Assembly: GCF_900107635.1 (NCBI RefSeq)
Contig: NZ_FNRD01000001.1
Coordinates: forward strand, 62,001-126,000
Length of the DNA stretch: 64,000 nucleotides
Reading direction: 5' to 3'
Origin: Flavobacterium gillisiae
Lineage (GTDB): Bacteria; Bacteroidota; Bacteroidia; Flavobacteriales; Flavobacteriaceae
Under the pieces are notes generated by a model that did no database searches, was not told the origin of the DNA, and worked only from the letters and a program-made list of their open reading frames with translations. Shown here piece by piece: positions 33,297 to 43,500 of the stretch (the first letter of the stretch is position 1; each line of letters begins with the position of its first letter). The translations under genes were made by a program, and so were the position numbers.

Positions 33297-36137
33297 CTAA
33301 TGTGCTTCCAGCCAATCTTTACCCATTCCTAATTCTACAGTTAAAGGGACGTCAAGTTTAAAGGCATTTTCCATTTCGTGCTTAATCATCGGTTGGATTT
33401 TTTCTAATTCACTGTTGTGTACATCGAACACAAGCTCATCATGAACCTGTAGCAACATTTTACTTTTCCAGTTTTCTGAAGTTAGTTTTTTATGAATGTT
33501 GATCATCGCAATTTTAATAATGTCTGCAGCGCTTCCTTGTATCGGAGCATTTACTGCATTTCGTTCTGCGCCACCACGTACCATTGCGTTTTGGGAGTTA
33601 ATATCTTTTAAATAGCGACGACGTCCAAGGATTGTTTGTACATAACCGTTCTCGCGTGCAAATTCAATTTGCTCTTGGATGTATGACTTCAATCTTGGAT
33701 AGGTTTTGTAATAGGCTTCGATTAAGGCGGCACTCTCGCTTCTTGACAATGAAGTTTGATTGCTCAGTCCAAAAGCCGAAACTCCATATATAATTCCGAA
33801 GTTGACCGTTTTAGCATGACTTCTTTGTTCACGGGTCACTTCTTCTAGAGGAACATCAAATACTTTTGAAGCTGTTGACTTATGAATGTCTTCGTTATTT
33901 AAAAACGCTTTTATCATATTTTCCTCTCCACTCAAGGCTGCAATGATGCGCAATTCAATTTGGGAATAATCGGCAGAGATTAAAGTGTAATTTTCGTCTC
34001 TGGCTACAAATGCTTTTCTAATTTGTCTTCCTCTTTCTGTACGAATCGGGATATTTTGAAGATTTGGATTATTCGAACTCAAACGGCCCGTTGCGGCTAC
34101 CGTTTGCATATAATCCGTATGAATGCGACCAGTGATTTGATCCACTTGGTTTGGTAAGGCATCAACATAAGTGTTTTGCAGTTTGATCAGTTGGCGCCAA
34201 TTCAAGATGTCTTTTACAATTGGGTTGTCATTGGCTAAATAGCTCAACACTTCTTCGCCTGTGGCATATTGCCCCGTTTTAGTTTTCTTTTGTTTGGCTC
34301 CGCCAATTTTTAGTTTGTCAAATAAAACTTCGCCCAGTTGTTTTGGCGAAGCCAAATTGAAAGAATGGCCGGCAGTTTCATAAATATTCTTTTCTAATGA
34401 TTTGATATCATTGTCTAATTCTTTCGAAAGAGATTTCAGAAAATCCACGTCTACACGGATGCCTTCTTTTTCCATGTCAGCCAATACTTTTACTAACGGA
34501 ATCTCAATTTCGTCAAAAAGTTTTTTGGTTTCCGTTTTGTCTAACTCAGCGGTAAATATTTCTTTTAATTGAAATGTTATATCAGCATCTTCAGCAGCGT
34601 ATTCTTTGATTTCTTCTAATGCGACATCACGCATCGACTTTTGATTTTTTCCTTTTTTGCCAATTAAATCTTCAATGGATTTTGGCGAATATTTCAAATA
34701 AGTCTCAGCCAAGATATCCATATTGTGACGCATATCCGGATTAATCAGATAATGGGCAATCATGGTGTCGAATAATTTCCCTTCTACATTAATATCATAG
34801 TTGGAAAGTATTTTTAAATCGTATTTTAAATTTTGTCCAATTTTCTCAATTGTTTCATTTTCGAAAAAAGGAATGAATTTATCGATTAAGGTTTTTGCTG
34901 CCTCTTGATTTTCTGGAAAAGGAACATAAAAACCTTTTCCTTTTTCATAGGAGAATGAGATTCCTACTAACTCAGCATGCAAGGCATCTAGTCCGGTAGT
35001 TTCTGTGTCAAAACAAACGGAAGTTTGTTTTAATAAATTTTGCAACAATAATTTAAGACCTAAATCTCCTTGGATAATCTGGTAAGAATGCTCAGTGTCT
35101 TCTAAGGTATTATAATATTTATGGTGGGTTTCTTCAGTCGATTCATCAGAAATTGCGCTTCCAAAAAGATCAAACTGGTCTTCGTTTTTTGGTTGTGCTT
35201 TTTTGGGTGAGTTGGAATCATCCGTAGGCTTGCTTGCGGTTGCGGTTCCTCCTTTTTTAAATATGGCGTCAAACTGTTCTGCCATTCTTCTAAATTCTAA
35301 CTCATTAAAAAGAGCATCTGTTTTTTCAACATCCGGAGTCGATAATTCATAATCCTTTTCGTCAAAAACAACTGGGCAATCGAGTAGGATAGTTGCTAAA
35401 GTTTTTGATAAGATACCTTTCTCTTTGTTGGCTTCGATGTTCTCTTTCATTTTACCTTTTAGCTTGTCTGTATTTGCTAAAAGATTTTCCATGGATCCGT
35501 ATTCTTTTAGGAATTTCTTAGCGGTAACTTCGCCTACACCAGGTAATCCCGGAATATTGTCAGCTGCATCGCCCATCATTCCTAGAAAGTCAATTACTTG
35601 TTCTGGTCTCTCAATTTGGAATTTTTCCAATACTTCTGGAACACCCCATATTTCTATCCCATTACCCATTCGGGCTGGTTTGTACATGAATATATTTTCA
35701 GATACCAGTTGTGCAAAATCCTTATCAGGAGTAACCATAAAGACTTTATAGTTTTCCTTTTCGGCTTGTTTTGCAATTGTTCCTATTAAATCATCAGCTT
35801 CATAGCCTTTGACTTCTATAATAGGAATATGCATGGCTTTCAACAAAGATTGAATGTATGGAACGGCAATCTTAATAGCTTCTGGAGTGGCGTCACGATT
35901 TGCTTTGTATTCTGGGAATATCTCATTTCTTAATTGGCTTCCACCATTATCAAAAGCTACCGCTAAGTGATCTGGTTTTTCTCTTTTGATAACATCCATT
36001 AGGGAATTCATAAAGCCCATAATGGCCGAAGTGTCCATTCCTTTAGAATTGATTCTAGGGTTTTTTATAAAGGCATAATATCCTCGGAAAATTAATGCAT
36101 AAGCATCGAGTAGAAAGAGACGTTTTTGTTCTGACAT
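33297..36137 (-). CDS. polA: DNA polymerase I
   Basis: 946 residues with all three domains. The 5'-3' exonuclease (about 1-290) has DAYALIFRGYYAF and GLPGVGEVTAKKFL. The 3'-5' proofreading domain keeps its metal ligands: CFDTETTGLDA, NLKYDLKIL and EDADITFQL. The polymerase has ISADYSQIELRIIAA (motif A), RSHAKTVNFGIIYG (motif B) and LQVHDELVFDV (motif C). About 50 extra residues rich in Lys, Ser and Pro lie between the first two domains (about 300-350). All catalytic residues look intact. Confidence 0.97.
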   Translation of the reverse strand: MSEQKRLFLLDAYALIFRGYYAFIKNPRINSKGMDTSAIMGFMNSLMDVIKREKPDHLAVAFDNGGSQLRNEIFPEYKANRDATPEAIKIAVPYIQSLLKAMHIPIIEVKGYEADDLIGTIAKQAEKENYKVFMVTPDKDFAQLVSENIFMYKPARMGNGIEIWGVPEVLEKFQIERPEQVIDFLGMMGDAADNIPGLPGVGEVTAKKFLKEYGSMENLLANTDKLKGKMKENIEANKEKGILSKTLATILLDCPVVFDEKDYELSTPDVEKTDALFNELEFRRMAEQFDAIFKKGGTATASKPTDDSNSPKKAQPKNEDQFDLFGSAISDESTEETHHKYYNTLEDTEHSYQIIQGDLGLKLLLQNLLKQTSVCFDTETTGLDALHAELVGISFSYEKGKGFYVPFPENQEAAKTLIDKFIPFFENETIEKIGQNLKYDLKILSNYDINVEGKLFDTMIAHYLINPDMRHNMDILAETYLKYSPKSIEDLIGKKGKNQKSMRDVALEEIKEYAAEDADITFQLKEIFTAELDKTETKKLFDEIEIPLVKVLADMEKEGIRVDVDFLKSLSKELDNDIKSLEKNIYETAGHSFNLASPKQLGEVLFDKLKIGGAKQKKTKTGQYATGEEVLSYLANDNPIVKDILNWRQLIKLQNTYVDALPNQVDQITGRIHTDYMQTVAATGRLSSNNPNLQNIPIRTERGRQIRKAFVARDENYTLISADYSQIELRIIAALSGEENMIKAFLNNEDIHKSTASKVFDVPLEEVTREQRSHAKTVNFGIIYGVSAFGLSNQTSLSRSESAALIEAYYKTYPRLKSYIQEQIEFARENGYVQTILGRRRYLKDINSQNAMVRGGAERNAVNAPIQGSAADIIKIAMINIHKKLTSENWKSKMLLQVHDELVFDVHNSELEKIQPMIKHEMENAFKLDVPLTVELGMGKDWLEAH

Positions 36138-36491
36138 AATTGTGATTTTGTAAAGATTTCAAAAGTACAAAACTTAAAAGATAAAGATGGAACGGATTTT
36201 AATATTTCTAAAAATCGGCACTCAGATTTCACTCTTTATGGTTTTTACATGTAAAAAAAGCGAATTCTAGGGTGTTTTTTAGGTATAGTCTATAGTAATA
36301 ACTTAGGTTTAAATATCAGTTAGTTAAGACTATGTAATACTTAGGCTATAAAAATAACTTATTTGACATTTTAAGTTAAATAATCATGTAGTTTGTCGAT
36401 AAAAATTACGGTTGGTCGATGATTTTCATATTTTAGCGGAGTGGTTCTATGCCACGCTTTGTTCTTATATATAAATTATAATTCGCATGTT
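36138..36491 (+). promoter_or_regulatory. upstream region of the secreted protein gene, with palindrome and direct repeats
   Basis: No gene is seen in these 354 bases. They hold a perfect 16-bp palindrome TTTTTACATGTAAAAA (36242-36257), three related direct repeats (CTATAGTAATAACTTAGG at 36290, CTATGTAATACTTAGG at 36330, CTATAAAAATAACTTA at 36346), and a weak promoter candidate, TTG at 36363 with TAGTTTG ending at 36395. The repeats may be operators. Confidence 0.45.
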
Positions 36492-37958
36492 ATGAAAAAA
36501 AACTACTCTGCTAAAAAGGTATTACAGGTCTCTATGTTCTTTTTCATGATAATAACCACAAACATGTTTGCTCAGGTTGGAATTGGAACAACTACTCCTC
36601 ATGGGAGTTCGGTTTTAGATGTGTCGTCAACAACACAAGGAATGTTGGCACCTAGGATGACAACTGCGCAGAAAATTGCAATTGTTTCTCCTGCTAATGG
36701 ATTAATGGTTTATGATACGGAGTTAAAAGGTTTATCTTACTATGATTTACCAGCAGCGACATGGGTTGGTATTTCACAAGGGCGATCAAAGTTTAAGCGA
36801 ATTAAGTCTACAGATGTGTTGGCAACAGTTTTAGCTGCTGAACTAGCAGCAGGTAGTGGAACAAAATATTTAATGGATTCACAAACTCTATATGAGATTA
36901 ATGGGCAAGTGGTGTTTAATTTGCCAATCGAAATAAATAATTCATATATAGTCGGGTTAGATTCTGGTGACGATAAAATTGTTAAATTCGGTGGAGATTT
37001 ATTCGTTGGTAGTACAGGGGGCTCCATTAGAGTGGTGACTTTGGTTAACGTTGGAGGACGAGTTTTTAATATTACTGCCGCAAATACAGAAAATTTAATT
37101 TTTAGAGATCTGATTATAGCAAATTCGGCCAATGTTGGTAATTTAAATGGTTTTGGATTTGTTTTTTCAAGTATTGTTCAATATTCAGGGAATACAAATG
37201 GTATCGTTTATAACAATATCACTAAGGTATTGTTGACAAATCAAGGGTGGTTTGGTAATAATAGCGGGACTTATGAAACCTTTACAGGTAGTTTTGAGTT
37301 AATTGGTAAACAGGGAGGCTTTTCTGAAGTTAGTGGCGCAAGTATTGGTATTGATGTTTCTTCTGACCCTGTTGTTAGTGTTGATGCTAGTATGGATGGT
37401 GTGCTTTTTACAGGTGTGCCTACAACTGGTTTTTTGGTTAAAAGATATACTACAGGAAGTTATACTGGATATAATTTTAATAATAAATGGAGTGTGAATT
37501 GTACTGGATTACCTTTAGAAGCAGATAGATTTGCTTTAGGGGATTATTATTACAATTACGCAGTTGGCTCAGGTGTTTCTACTTCACTGTCAGGAAGTGC
37601 AGCAAAACTTGCTGGTGTTTCAGCTTCAGATAATTTATACAGATTTTCAAGAGGAGGGGTAGATAATAGATTAACCTATCTCGGTAGTAAAAAAAGGTAT
37701 TTTAGAGCAACGGGAACAGTTTCGTTCCAGGCCGATGCAAATGGAACAACTTATATATTTTATATTGCAAAAAACGGTGTTGTTATAGGTAAATCTAAAA
37801 TATATATTAAAGCTAATTCTAGTTCAGATCTTTTAGCAATTCCTTTAGTGGTATTAACGGAACTTTCTCCTACTGATTATCTTGAAGTTTATGCGGAGAA
37901 ATTTGGAGGTGGGTCAGGAAGTGTAATTGTTGCGGCCTTAAACATGAATGTTTTTTAA
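36492..37958 (+). CDS. secreted protein with a Bacteroidota surface-protein N-terminus
   Basis: 488 residues. The ATG at 36492 gives a signal peptide MKKNYSAKKVLQVSMFFFMI ending in NMFAQ; an earlier in-frame ATG is less likely. The mature N-terminus VGIGTTTPHGSSVLDV then GMLAPRMTTAQ and ANGLMVYDT is a pattern common to many exported Bacteroidota proteins that resemble tail-fibre stalks. The middle (about 150-340) is rich in Gly, Asn and Val and could be a beta-helix. No type IX sorting domain is evident. Function unknown; surface or adhesion role inferred only from form. Confidence 0.7.
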   Translation: MKKNYSAKKVLQVSMFFFMIITTNMFAQVGIGTTTPHGSSVLDVSSTTQGMLAPRMTTAQKIAIVSPANGLMVYDTELKGLSYYDLPAATWVGISQGRSKFKRIKSTDVLATVLAAELAAGSGTKYLMDSQTLYEINGQVVFNLPIEINNSYIVGLDSGDDKIVKFGGDLFVGSTGGSIRVVTLVNVGGRVFNITAANTENLIFRDLIIANSANVGNLNGFGFVFSSIVQYSGNTNGIVYNNITKVLLTNQGWFGNNSGTYETFTGSFELIGKQGGFSEVSGASIGIDVSSDPVVSVDASMDGVLFTGVPTTGFLVKRYTTGSYTGYNFNNKWSVNCTGLPLEADRFALGDYYYNYAVGSGVSTSLSGSAAKLAGVSASDNLYRFSRGGVDNRLTYLGSKKRYFRATGTVSFQADANGTTYIFYIAKNGVVIGKSKIYIKANSSSDLLAIPLVVLTELSPTDYLEVYAEKFGGGSGSVIVAALNMNVF

Positions 37959-38057
37959 ACATGAATTTTTCAGAGAACGGATCCATTTTAGTAATAAACA
38001 AGGAAAAGTTTAAGTGACGTAAAAATATAAGTGATTAAGTTTTGTCTTATATATTTA

Positions 38058-38091
38058 GAGATTGTCCAATAAAACTGGCAATCTCTTTTTT
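38058..38091 (+). terminator. terminator after the secreted protein gene
   Basis: GAGATTGTCCA pairs with TGGCAATCTC (one bulge), followed by TTTTTT. About 100 bases after the stop. Confidence 0.75.
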
Positions 38092-38191
38092 AATTGTACC
38101 AAAACGGTATTGTGATTGTTTTGTTAAAATTTGATTATTAGAGGCTATTGTATTTTCTTAATTTGTTATTTTGTCAATAAATATAATTATA

Positions 38192-39427
38192 ATGATTTTT
38201 CGTATCGTTTTTTTAAGTGTTGTCCTTATTATCATAGAGCTTTATGCATTTCAAGCATTAAGAACATTAATAAAGCTGAAATGGGTTTTAGTTTCTTATC
38301 AGATCATTAGTGTATTAGTTTTGATATTTATTGTTTATTCTTTTATGCAATTTGACCGTTCTGTAGGACAAACTAAGCAAACGATGTTTACAATGGGTTT
38401 AGTACTTTTAGTTTATGTTCCTAAACTGATATTGACTCTGGTGTTACTTGGAGAAGATTTGTTTAGATTAGGCGCAGGTTCGATTAATTATTTTATAGAA
38501 AATGATGATAATACAGCCTTTTTTTCCTCGAGAAGAAAATTTGTAAGTCAGGTGGGGCTGGGGTTAGCTGCAATTCCATTTATGTCTTTGATCTATGGAA
38601 TTACGATTGGGAGATACAACTATAAAGTAATAAAACAACGCATTTTTTTTCCGGATTTACCAGATGCCTTTGATGGTTTTACAATTACTCAAATATCAGA
38701 TGTTCATAGCGGTAGTTTTGATAACCCGGAGAAGATTAATTATGCAATTGATTTAGTAAACGAACAAAATTCAGATATGATTCTGTTTACAGGTGATATT
38801 GTGAATACGGATGCCAAGGAGATGCATCCTTGGATTGAAACGTTCAATAGAATTAAAAAACACGAGTATGGGAAGTATTCTGTGCTGGGGAATCATGATT
38901 ACGGAGAATATGTCACTTGGCCAACAGAGGCAGCTAAAGAAGAGAACTTTCAGGCTATAAAGAATCTTTATGGAGAAATTGATTTCAAGCTATTGTTGAA
39001 TGAGCATACATACATAGAAAAAGGAGAAGATAAAATTGCATTAATAGGCGTAGAGAATTGGGGTCAAAATTTCAAGAAGGCAGGTGATATTAATAAGGCT
39101 TCGCTAGGGGTGAATCAAGAGGATTTTAAAATCTTGATGAGTCATGACCCAAGTCATTGGGATTATGAAATCAAAAACCATGATAAGAATTTTCACCTAA
39201 CATTGTCAGGGCACACGCACGGCATGCAATTTGGGATTGAAATTCCGGGTTACTTTAAGTGGAGCCTGGCTCAATATGTTTATGCGCAATGGGCTGGTTT
39301 ATACGAAAACCTAGGAAGATATGTTTATGTCAATAGAGGATTTGGGTATCACGCTTATCCTGGTAGAGTTGGAATTATGCCTGAAATCACAGTCATTGAA
39401 CTAAAAAAAGGTAAGAATGTCGCATAA
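38192..39427 (+). CDS. membrane-anchored metallophosphoesterase
   Basis: 411 residues from the ATG at 38192; an upstream TTG is less likely. The N-terminal 110 residues hold three hydrophobic helices, followed by SSRRKFVSQVGLGLAAIPFM, a twin-arginine-like segment. The calcineurin-like phosphoesterase domain then shows the metal ligands in order: QISDVHSGSF, FTGDIVN, GNHDYGEY, MSHDPSHW and LSGHTHGMQFG. Likely acts outside the cytoplasmic membrane; related YkuE-type proteins act on lipids such as UDP-diacylglucosamine, but the substrate here is not known. Confidence 0.9.
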   Translation: MIFRIVFLSVVLIIIELYAFQALRTLIKLKWVLVSYQIISVLVLIFIVYSFMQFDRSVGQTKQTMFTMGLVLLVYVPKLILTLVLLGEDLFRLGAGSINYFIENDDNTAFFSSRRKFVSQVGLGLAAIPFMSLIYGITIGRYNYKVIKQRIFFPDLPDAFDGFTITQISDVHSGSFDNPEKINYAIDLVNEQNSDMILFTGDIVNTDAKEMHPWIETFNRIKKHEYGKYSVLGNHDYGEYVTWPTEAAKEENFQAIKNLYGEIDFKLLLNEHTYIEKGEDKIALIGVENWGQNFKKAGDINKASLGVNQEDFKILMSHDPSHWDYEIKNHDKNFHLTLSGHTHGMQFGIEIPGYFKWSLAQYVYAQWAGLYENLGRYVYVNRGFGYHAYPGRVGIMPEITVIELKKGKNVA

Positions 39428-39502
39428 TTAGTTAAAAAGGCTACATTTGTAGATTAATGTCTGTTTTTTTAAGTAGATTTAAAAATTAAATTCGTTGGTT
39501 TT

Positions 39503-39799
39503 ATGTCAAAATTTGGAGAACTTATAAGTGCACGAGTGCCTGTGTTGATAGATTTTTACACAGATTGGAATGAGTCGTCAGTTTCTATGCATCCCGTAAT
39601 TAGAGATGTGGCAGCAGCGCTTGGAGATAAAGCAAAAGTCATTAAGATTGATGTGGATAAAAACCAGGAATTAGCAGATGCTTTAAGAATTAAAGGACTT
39701 CCTACTTTAATGATTTATAAGGAAGGACAAATGATTTGGAGACAATCAGGCGAGCTGGATGCCAATACTCTTATCAGTATTGTGCAAGAGCAATTGTAG
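39503..39799 (+). CDS. thioredoxin-fold protein lacking the CxxC motif
   Basis: 98 residues. The thioredoxin pattern is clear (VLIDFYTDW, KVIKIDVDKNQELADALRIKGLPTLMIYKEGQ with the cis-Pro, then the terminal helix), but the active site after the Trp reads NESSVSM instead of CGPC. It cannot catalyse thiol exchange in the normal way, so a chaperone-like or regulatory role is more likely. It follows the metallophosphoesterase gene by 75 bases. Confidence 0.88.
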   Translation: MSKFGELISARVPVLIDFYTDWNESSVSMHPVIRDVAAALGDKAKVIKIDVDKNQELADALRIKGLPTLMIYKEGQMIWRQSGELDANTLISIVQEQL

Positions 39800-39821
39800 T
39801 GCTTTTAATTTTAACTCTGTT

Positions 39822-40469
39822 TTAAATGGCTTCACATTGGAAGTTGTTTTCATCTAAATATTTCAAGACTTTTGGTAGTGTGTATTCTAAGTTTTTGAAT
39901 GCTTTGACACTGTCATGAAATACAATTATACTTCCCGGTTTTATATTTGAAACCACATTTTTCAAACACCTTTCTTTTGTGATTGTTTGATCAAAATCAG
40001 CACTCAGAACATCCCACATAATAATTTTGTACCCTTGGCTCTTCAATTTTTTTGCTTGTATGGATTTAATTTTTCCATAAGGAGGTCGGAAGAGTTTAGA
40101 TTGTGGATTATTGATTTCAATTGAATGGTTTTTAATCGAATCAGCGCAAAGAGAAATGTTTGTGCTGTAGTCTTCTGCTGTGGTTTTCCATCCGTTTAAA
40201 TGATTAAAGGTGTGGTTTCCTATCGAATGCCTTCTCTGTAGTAATTTTTCGAAAATAGAAGGGTTTGCTTCAATATTCTTTCCAATGCAAAAAAAAGTAG
40301 CTTTGGCGTTGTGTAGTTCCAGCTGTTCTAGAACCCATTCTGTAATTTCTGGAGTAGGGCCATCATCGAATGTCAAGTAAACTTTTTTTTCAGTATTTGG
40401 TAAGTCCCATATATACTGTGAGAATAGCTTCTTGATAAGCGAATTTGTTTTAATCCAATAAAAGCTCAT
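39822..40469 (-). CDS. polysaccharide deacetylase family protein
   Basis: 215-residue NodB-type carbohydrate esterase. The metal and catalytic motifs are TFDDGPTPE (Asp-Asp), HSIGNHTFNH (His ligands) and RPPYGK; WDVLSADFD and IIVFHDS complete motifs 4 and 5. There is no clear signal peptide, though the first 20 residues (MSFYWIKTNSLIKKLFSQYI) are hydrophobic and basic. Acts on an N-acetylated sugar, perhaps peptidoglycan; substrate unknown. Confidence 0.92.
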   Translation of the reverse strand: MSFYWIKTNSLIKKLFSQYIWDLPNTEKKVYLTFDDGPTPEITEWVLEQLELHNAKATFFCIGKNIEANPSIFEKLLQRRHSIGNHTFNHLNGWKTTAEDYSTNISLCADSIKNHSIEINNPQSKLFRPPYGKIKSIQAKKLKSQGYKIIMWDVLSADFDQTITKERCLKNVVSNIKPGSIIVFHDSVKAFKNLEYTLPKVLKYLDENNFQCEAI

Positions 40470-40494
40470 TGTGGTATTTGTTTATTTCAAAATT

Positions 40495-40540
40495 AAAAAA
40501 AAATGCAGCAAAATTTAGAAGTTTTGCTGCATTTTTTTTA
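40495..40540. terminator. terminator between the DUF2723 and deacetylase genes
   Basis: AAATGCAGCAAAA, 8-base loop, TTTTGCTGCATTT, with A and T runs on both sides. It ends the DUF2723 transcript on the minus strand. Confidence 0.85.
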
Positions 40541-40561
40541 AAAGATATTTATAGTGCTACT

Positions 40562-43500
40562 TTATTCTTTTTCTCGTCCGAAACGTTCAAACATTTCGAT
40601 ATAAGTATTGAATACAGTTCTGTTTTTATTATAGAAATTTAAATCTCCATTTTCTTTCATCACTTGTAATAAGCTTCTGTAACGTTCAAGATCCGTGATG
40701 ATATCAACAGCTAAGCTTGATTGTTCTGAAGACTTTAATTTACTGTAGTAATTAAGATTGTCTTTGTATTTGGCAGTTAATTTGTTCAATAAATCTTGTG
40801 CTTTGGTTTTTTCACCCACTTGGTAGTATCCTTTTGTAAAAGGTTCTACTAAAGGGTAATAGCCAAATTTATCCAAAGGCATTTTTGTCATCGCCAAATC
40901 GATAATTTTTTTTGCCTTATCGAATTTTTTCTCCGCGATCAACTGGTCCATTAATCGAGCAAGATTTGTTCTGTAAGTTATGCTTTCTCTTCTCGTTTCT
41001 GGATCATGGTATATTTTGTCGCTGTCACTATTACCCCAATCCCATTTCATTACATTAGTGTACATTTTTTCAGAATCAATTTGCCCCATGTCTAATGGGC
41101 TTCCATCTTTAGGGATAGCAGTTTTTACAGGTACTAATTTATAAACCATTCCGTCAAGTTGAAGGTAATCTTTCATCCAAAGATAGTCTTCATCGTCAAA
41201 AGCACCAGGGCTGAAGAAAATAGGTCTTTTCCAATTGTTATTTGCTACGATGTCAAGCATCATTAATCGGTTTTTATACAAGGCGTTTCCTTTGATGTCG
41301 ATATCTATGTACGGAACAATAGAGTCATAGTATTTAGGCGAAACGACCTTGTTTTTTAGGATAGCATCTTTGTTAACTGGAATTCTAATTTTATTGGTTG
41401 GATAAAAATGAATCGTCTGTCCATTTTGCATACCAACTGTAGACTTTGGATTTTTAATAAAAGTCATTAAGTCTTTTATCTCCCATCTGCTTTCTGTTTT
41501 TGGAATGTGTACCACATAATCCAATTTGTCTCCTACGTACTGATCGTGGGTAAAAGAGATAGGCAATGGATCAGCTTCGTAAGTTTTCGTTTTCATTTGG
41601 TCGATATACCAATCCGTCATGAAAAGACTAGTGTTTACAATCTTAACATCAGTCCTTATGTGTTCTATTTCCTGTGCGTACCAAAGCGGGAAAGTGTCGT
41701 TGTCGCCTATTGTAAATAGAATGGCATTAGGCTCGCATGAGTTAAGATATGCTTTTGCCATTGCAGTTGCAGTGTACTTACCAGAACGGTCGTGATCATC
41801 CCAGTTTTGCGACGCCATAAGTACTGGAGCGGCTAATATGCTCGCCGCAATAATTATTGGTCCTGCTATTTTTGGGGCTAAATATTTTTGAGCACTTTCA
41901 TAAAGGGCATAAACTCCAAATCCAATCCAAATCGCGAAAACATAAAAAGAGCCCACTAAGGCATAATCACGCTCTCTTGGTTCAAAAGGTCTTTCGTTTA
42001 GGTATATTTTTAAGGCAATACCAGTGAATAAGAATAAAGTCAACAAGACATAGAAGCTTTTTCGATCTTTATTGGCATGATACATAAGTCCTATAAGTCC
42101 TAGAAGGAATGGAAGGAAATAATAGGTGTTACGTCCTTTGTTTTGAAGTACATCCTCTGGTAAATTATCTTGTGAACCCAAGTGTAGTTCGTCCATGAAT
42201 TTTATTCCACTAATCCAGTTTCCATCCTGACTGTCGTATCTTCCTTGGTTGTCGTTTTGACGTCCAACAAAGTTCCACATCAAGTATCTCACGTACATGT
42301 AGCCAAATTGGTATTCGAACATGAAGCTTAAATTATCTACCGTTGATGGTTTTTCAATGATTAAGTAGTCGCCATAGCTTTTTAAGAATTTTACATAACC
42401 ATCATTGTCAATCTGTTTTTGTGCGTAAGCAGTTCTGAATTCTGAAACTGTTTTTTGAATTTCATTTTTTAACTGTCCAATAGCTCTGTTGTAGTCTTCC
42501 TCGGTTAATTTGCTAGCGTCAATTCCGTATTTAGCTAGGTCATCTTCATAAGGATAATCAGGGTTTAGTTCAAATTCTGGAGCATTTGTGAAGTTCATAT
42601 AATTGGCTATATGATCGGTACTCCACATGCGTGGTAAAATAGTTTTGTGATTGTCGTCGCTGTTTTGCACAGCATTTTTAAAATTATTTACAATCTCATA
42701 TTTCCCAGTTTTATAGTTTCTCTCATAGTTAGGGGCTTTGTCAAGATAAGGGTTGTTCTTGTCTAAACCAGCAAAAACTTCAGTGTACTGAGGGCCATAA
42801 AACAAAGGGTTAGAGCCGTATTGTTCTCTATTGTAATAAGCGAGTACCTCACGTGCATCAGAAGGTTTATTCTCATTGATAATTACATTGGCATTCGCGC
42901 GAACAGGTAACATTGTCCAAGTTGAAAACCCAATTAGAACGAATAGAATACATAGAATTAAAGTATTGTAAGTTACAAGACCTTTGTTGTTTGTATATTT
43001 TAAACCAAAATAAAACGCGGCCGAAAGGAGTATTGTAACCAGAATGGTTCCAGAGTCAAAAGGCATTCCTAGTGAATTCACTGTAAAAACCTCTGTTCCT
43101 GCAAAAAACGACATTGTTAAAGGTAGCAGTAATTTGAAAATAAACAATAAAATTGAAATTACTACAACATTAGCAATGATGAAATTTTTGACTGTTACTG
43201 TTTTGTAATGCTTAAAAAAGTATAGTAGTCCTATGGAAGGAATCGTTAAAAGAGCCATAAAGTGAACTCCAAATGATAACCCGATAACTAGTGAAATGAT
43301 TAACAGCCATCGGTTTCCTCTTGGTGAATCCATGTCTTGCTCCCAGCGTAAACCCAGCCAAAAAAGCAAGGAAATAAACAAAGATGCCATGGCATAAACT
43401 TCAGCTTCTACAGCGTTGAACCAAAAACTATCAGAAAAAGTATAAGCTAAAGCCCCAACAAAGGAGCTTCCTAGAATTACAATAGCATTATTTGTGTTTA

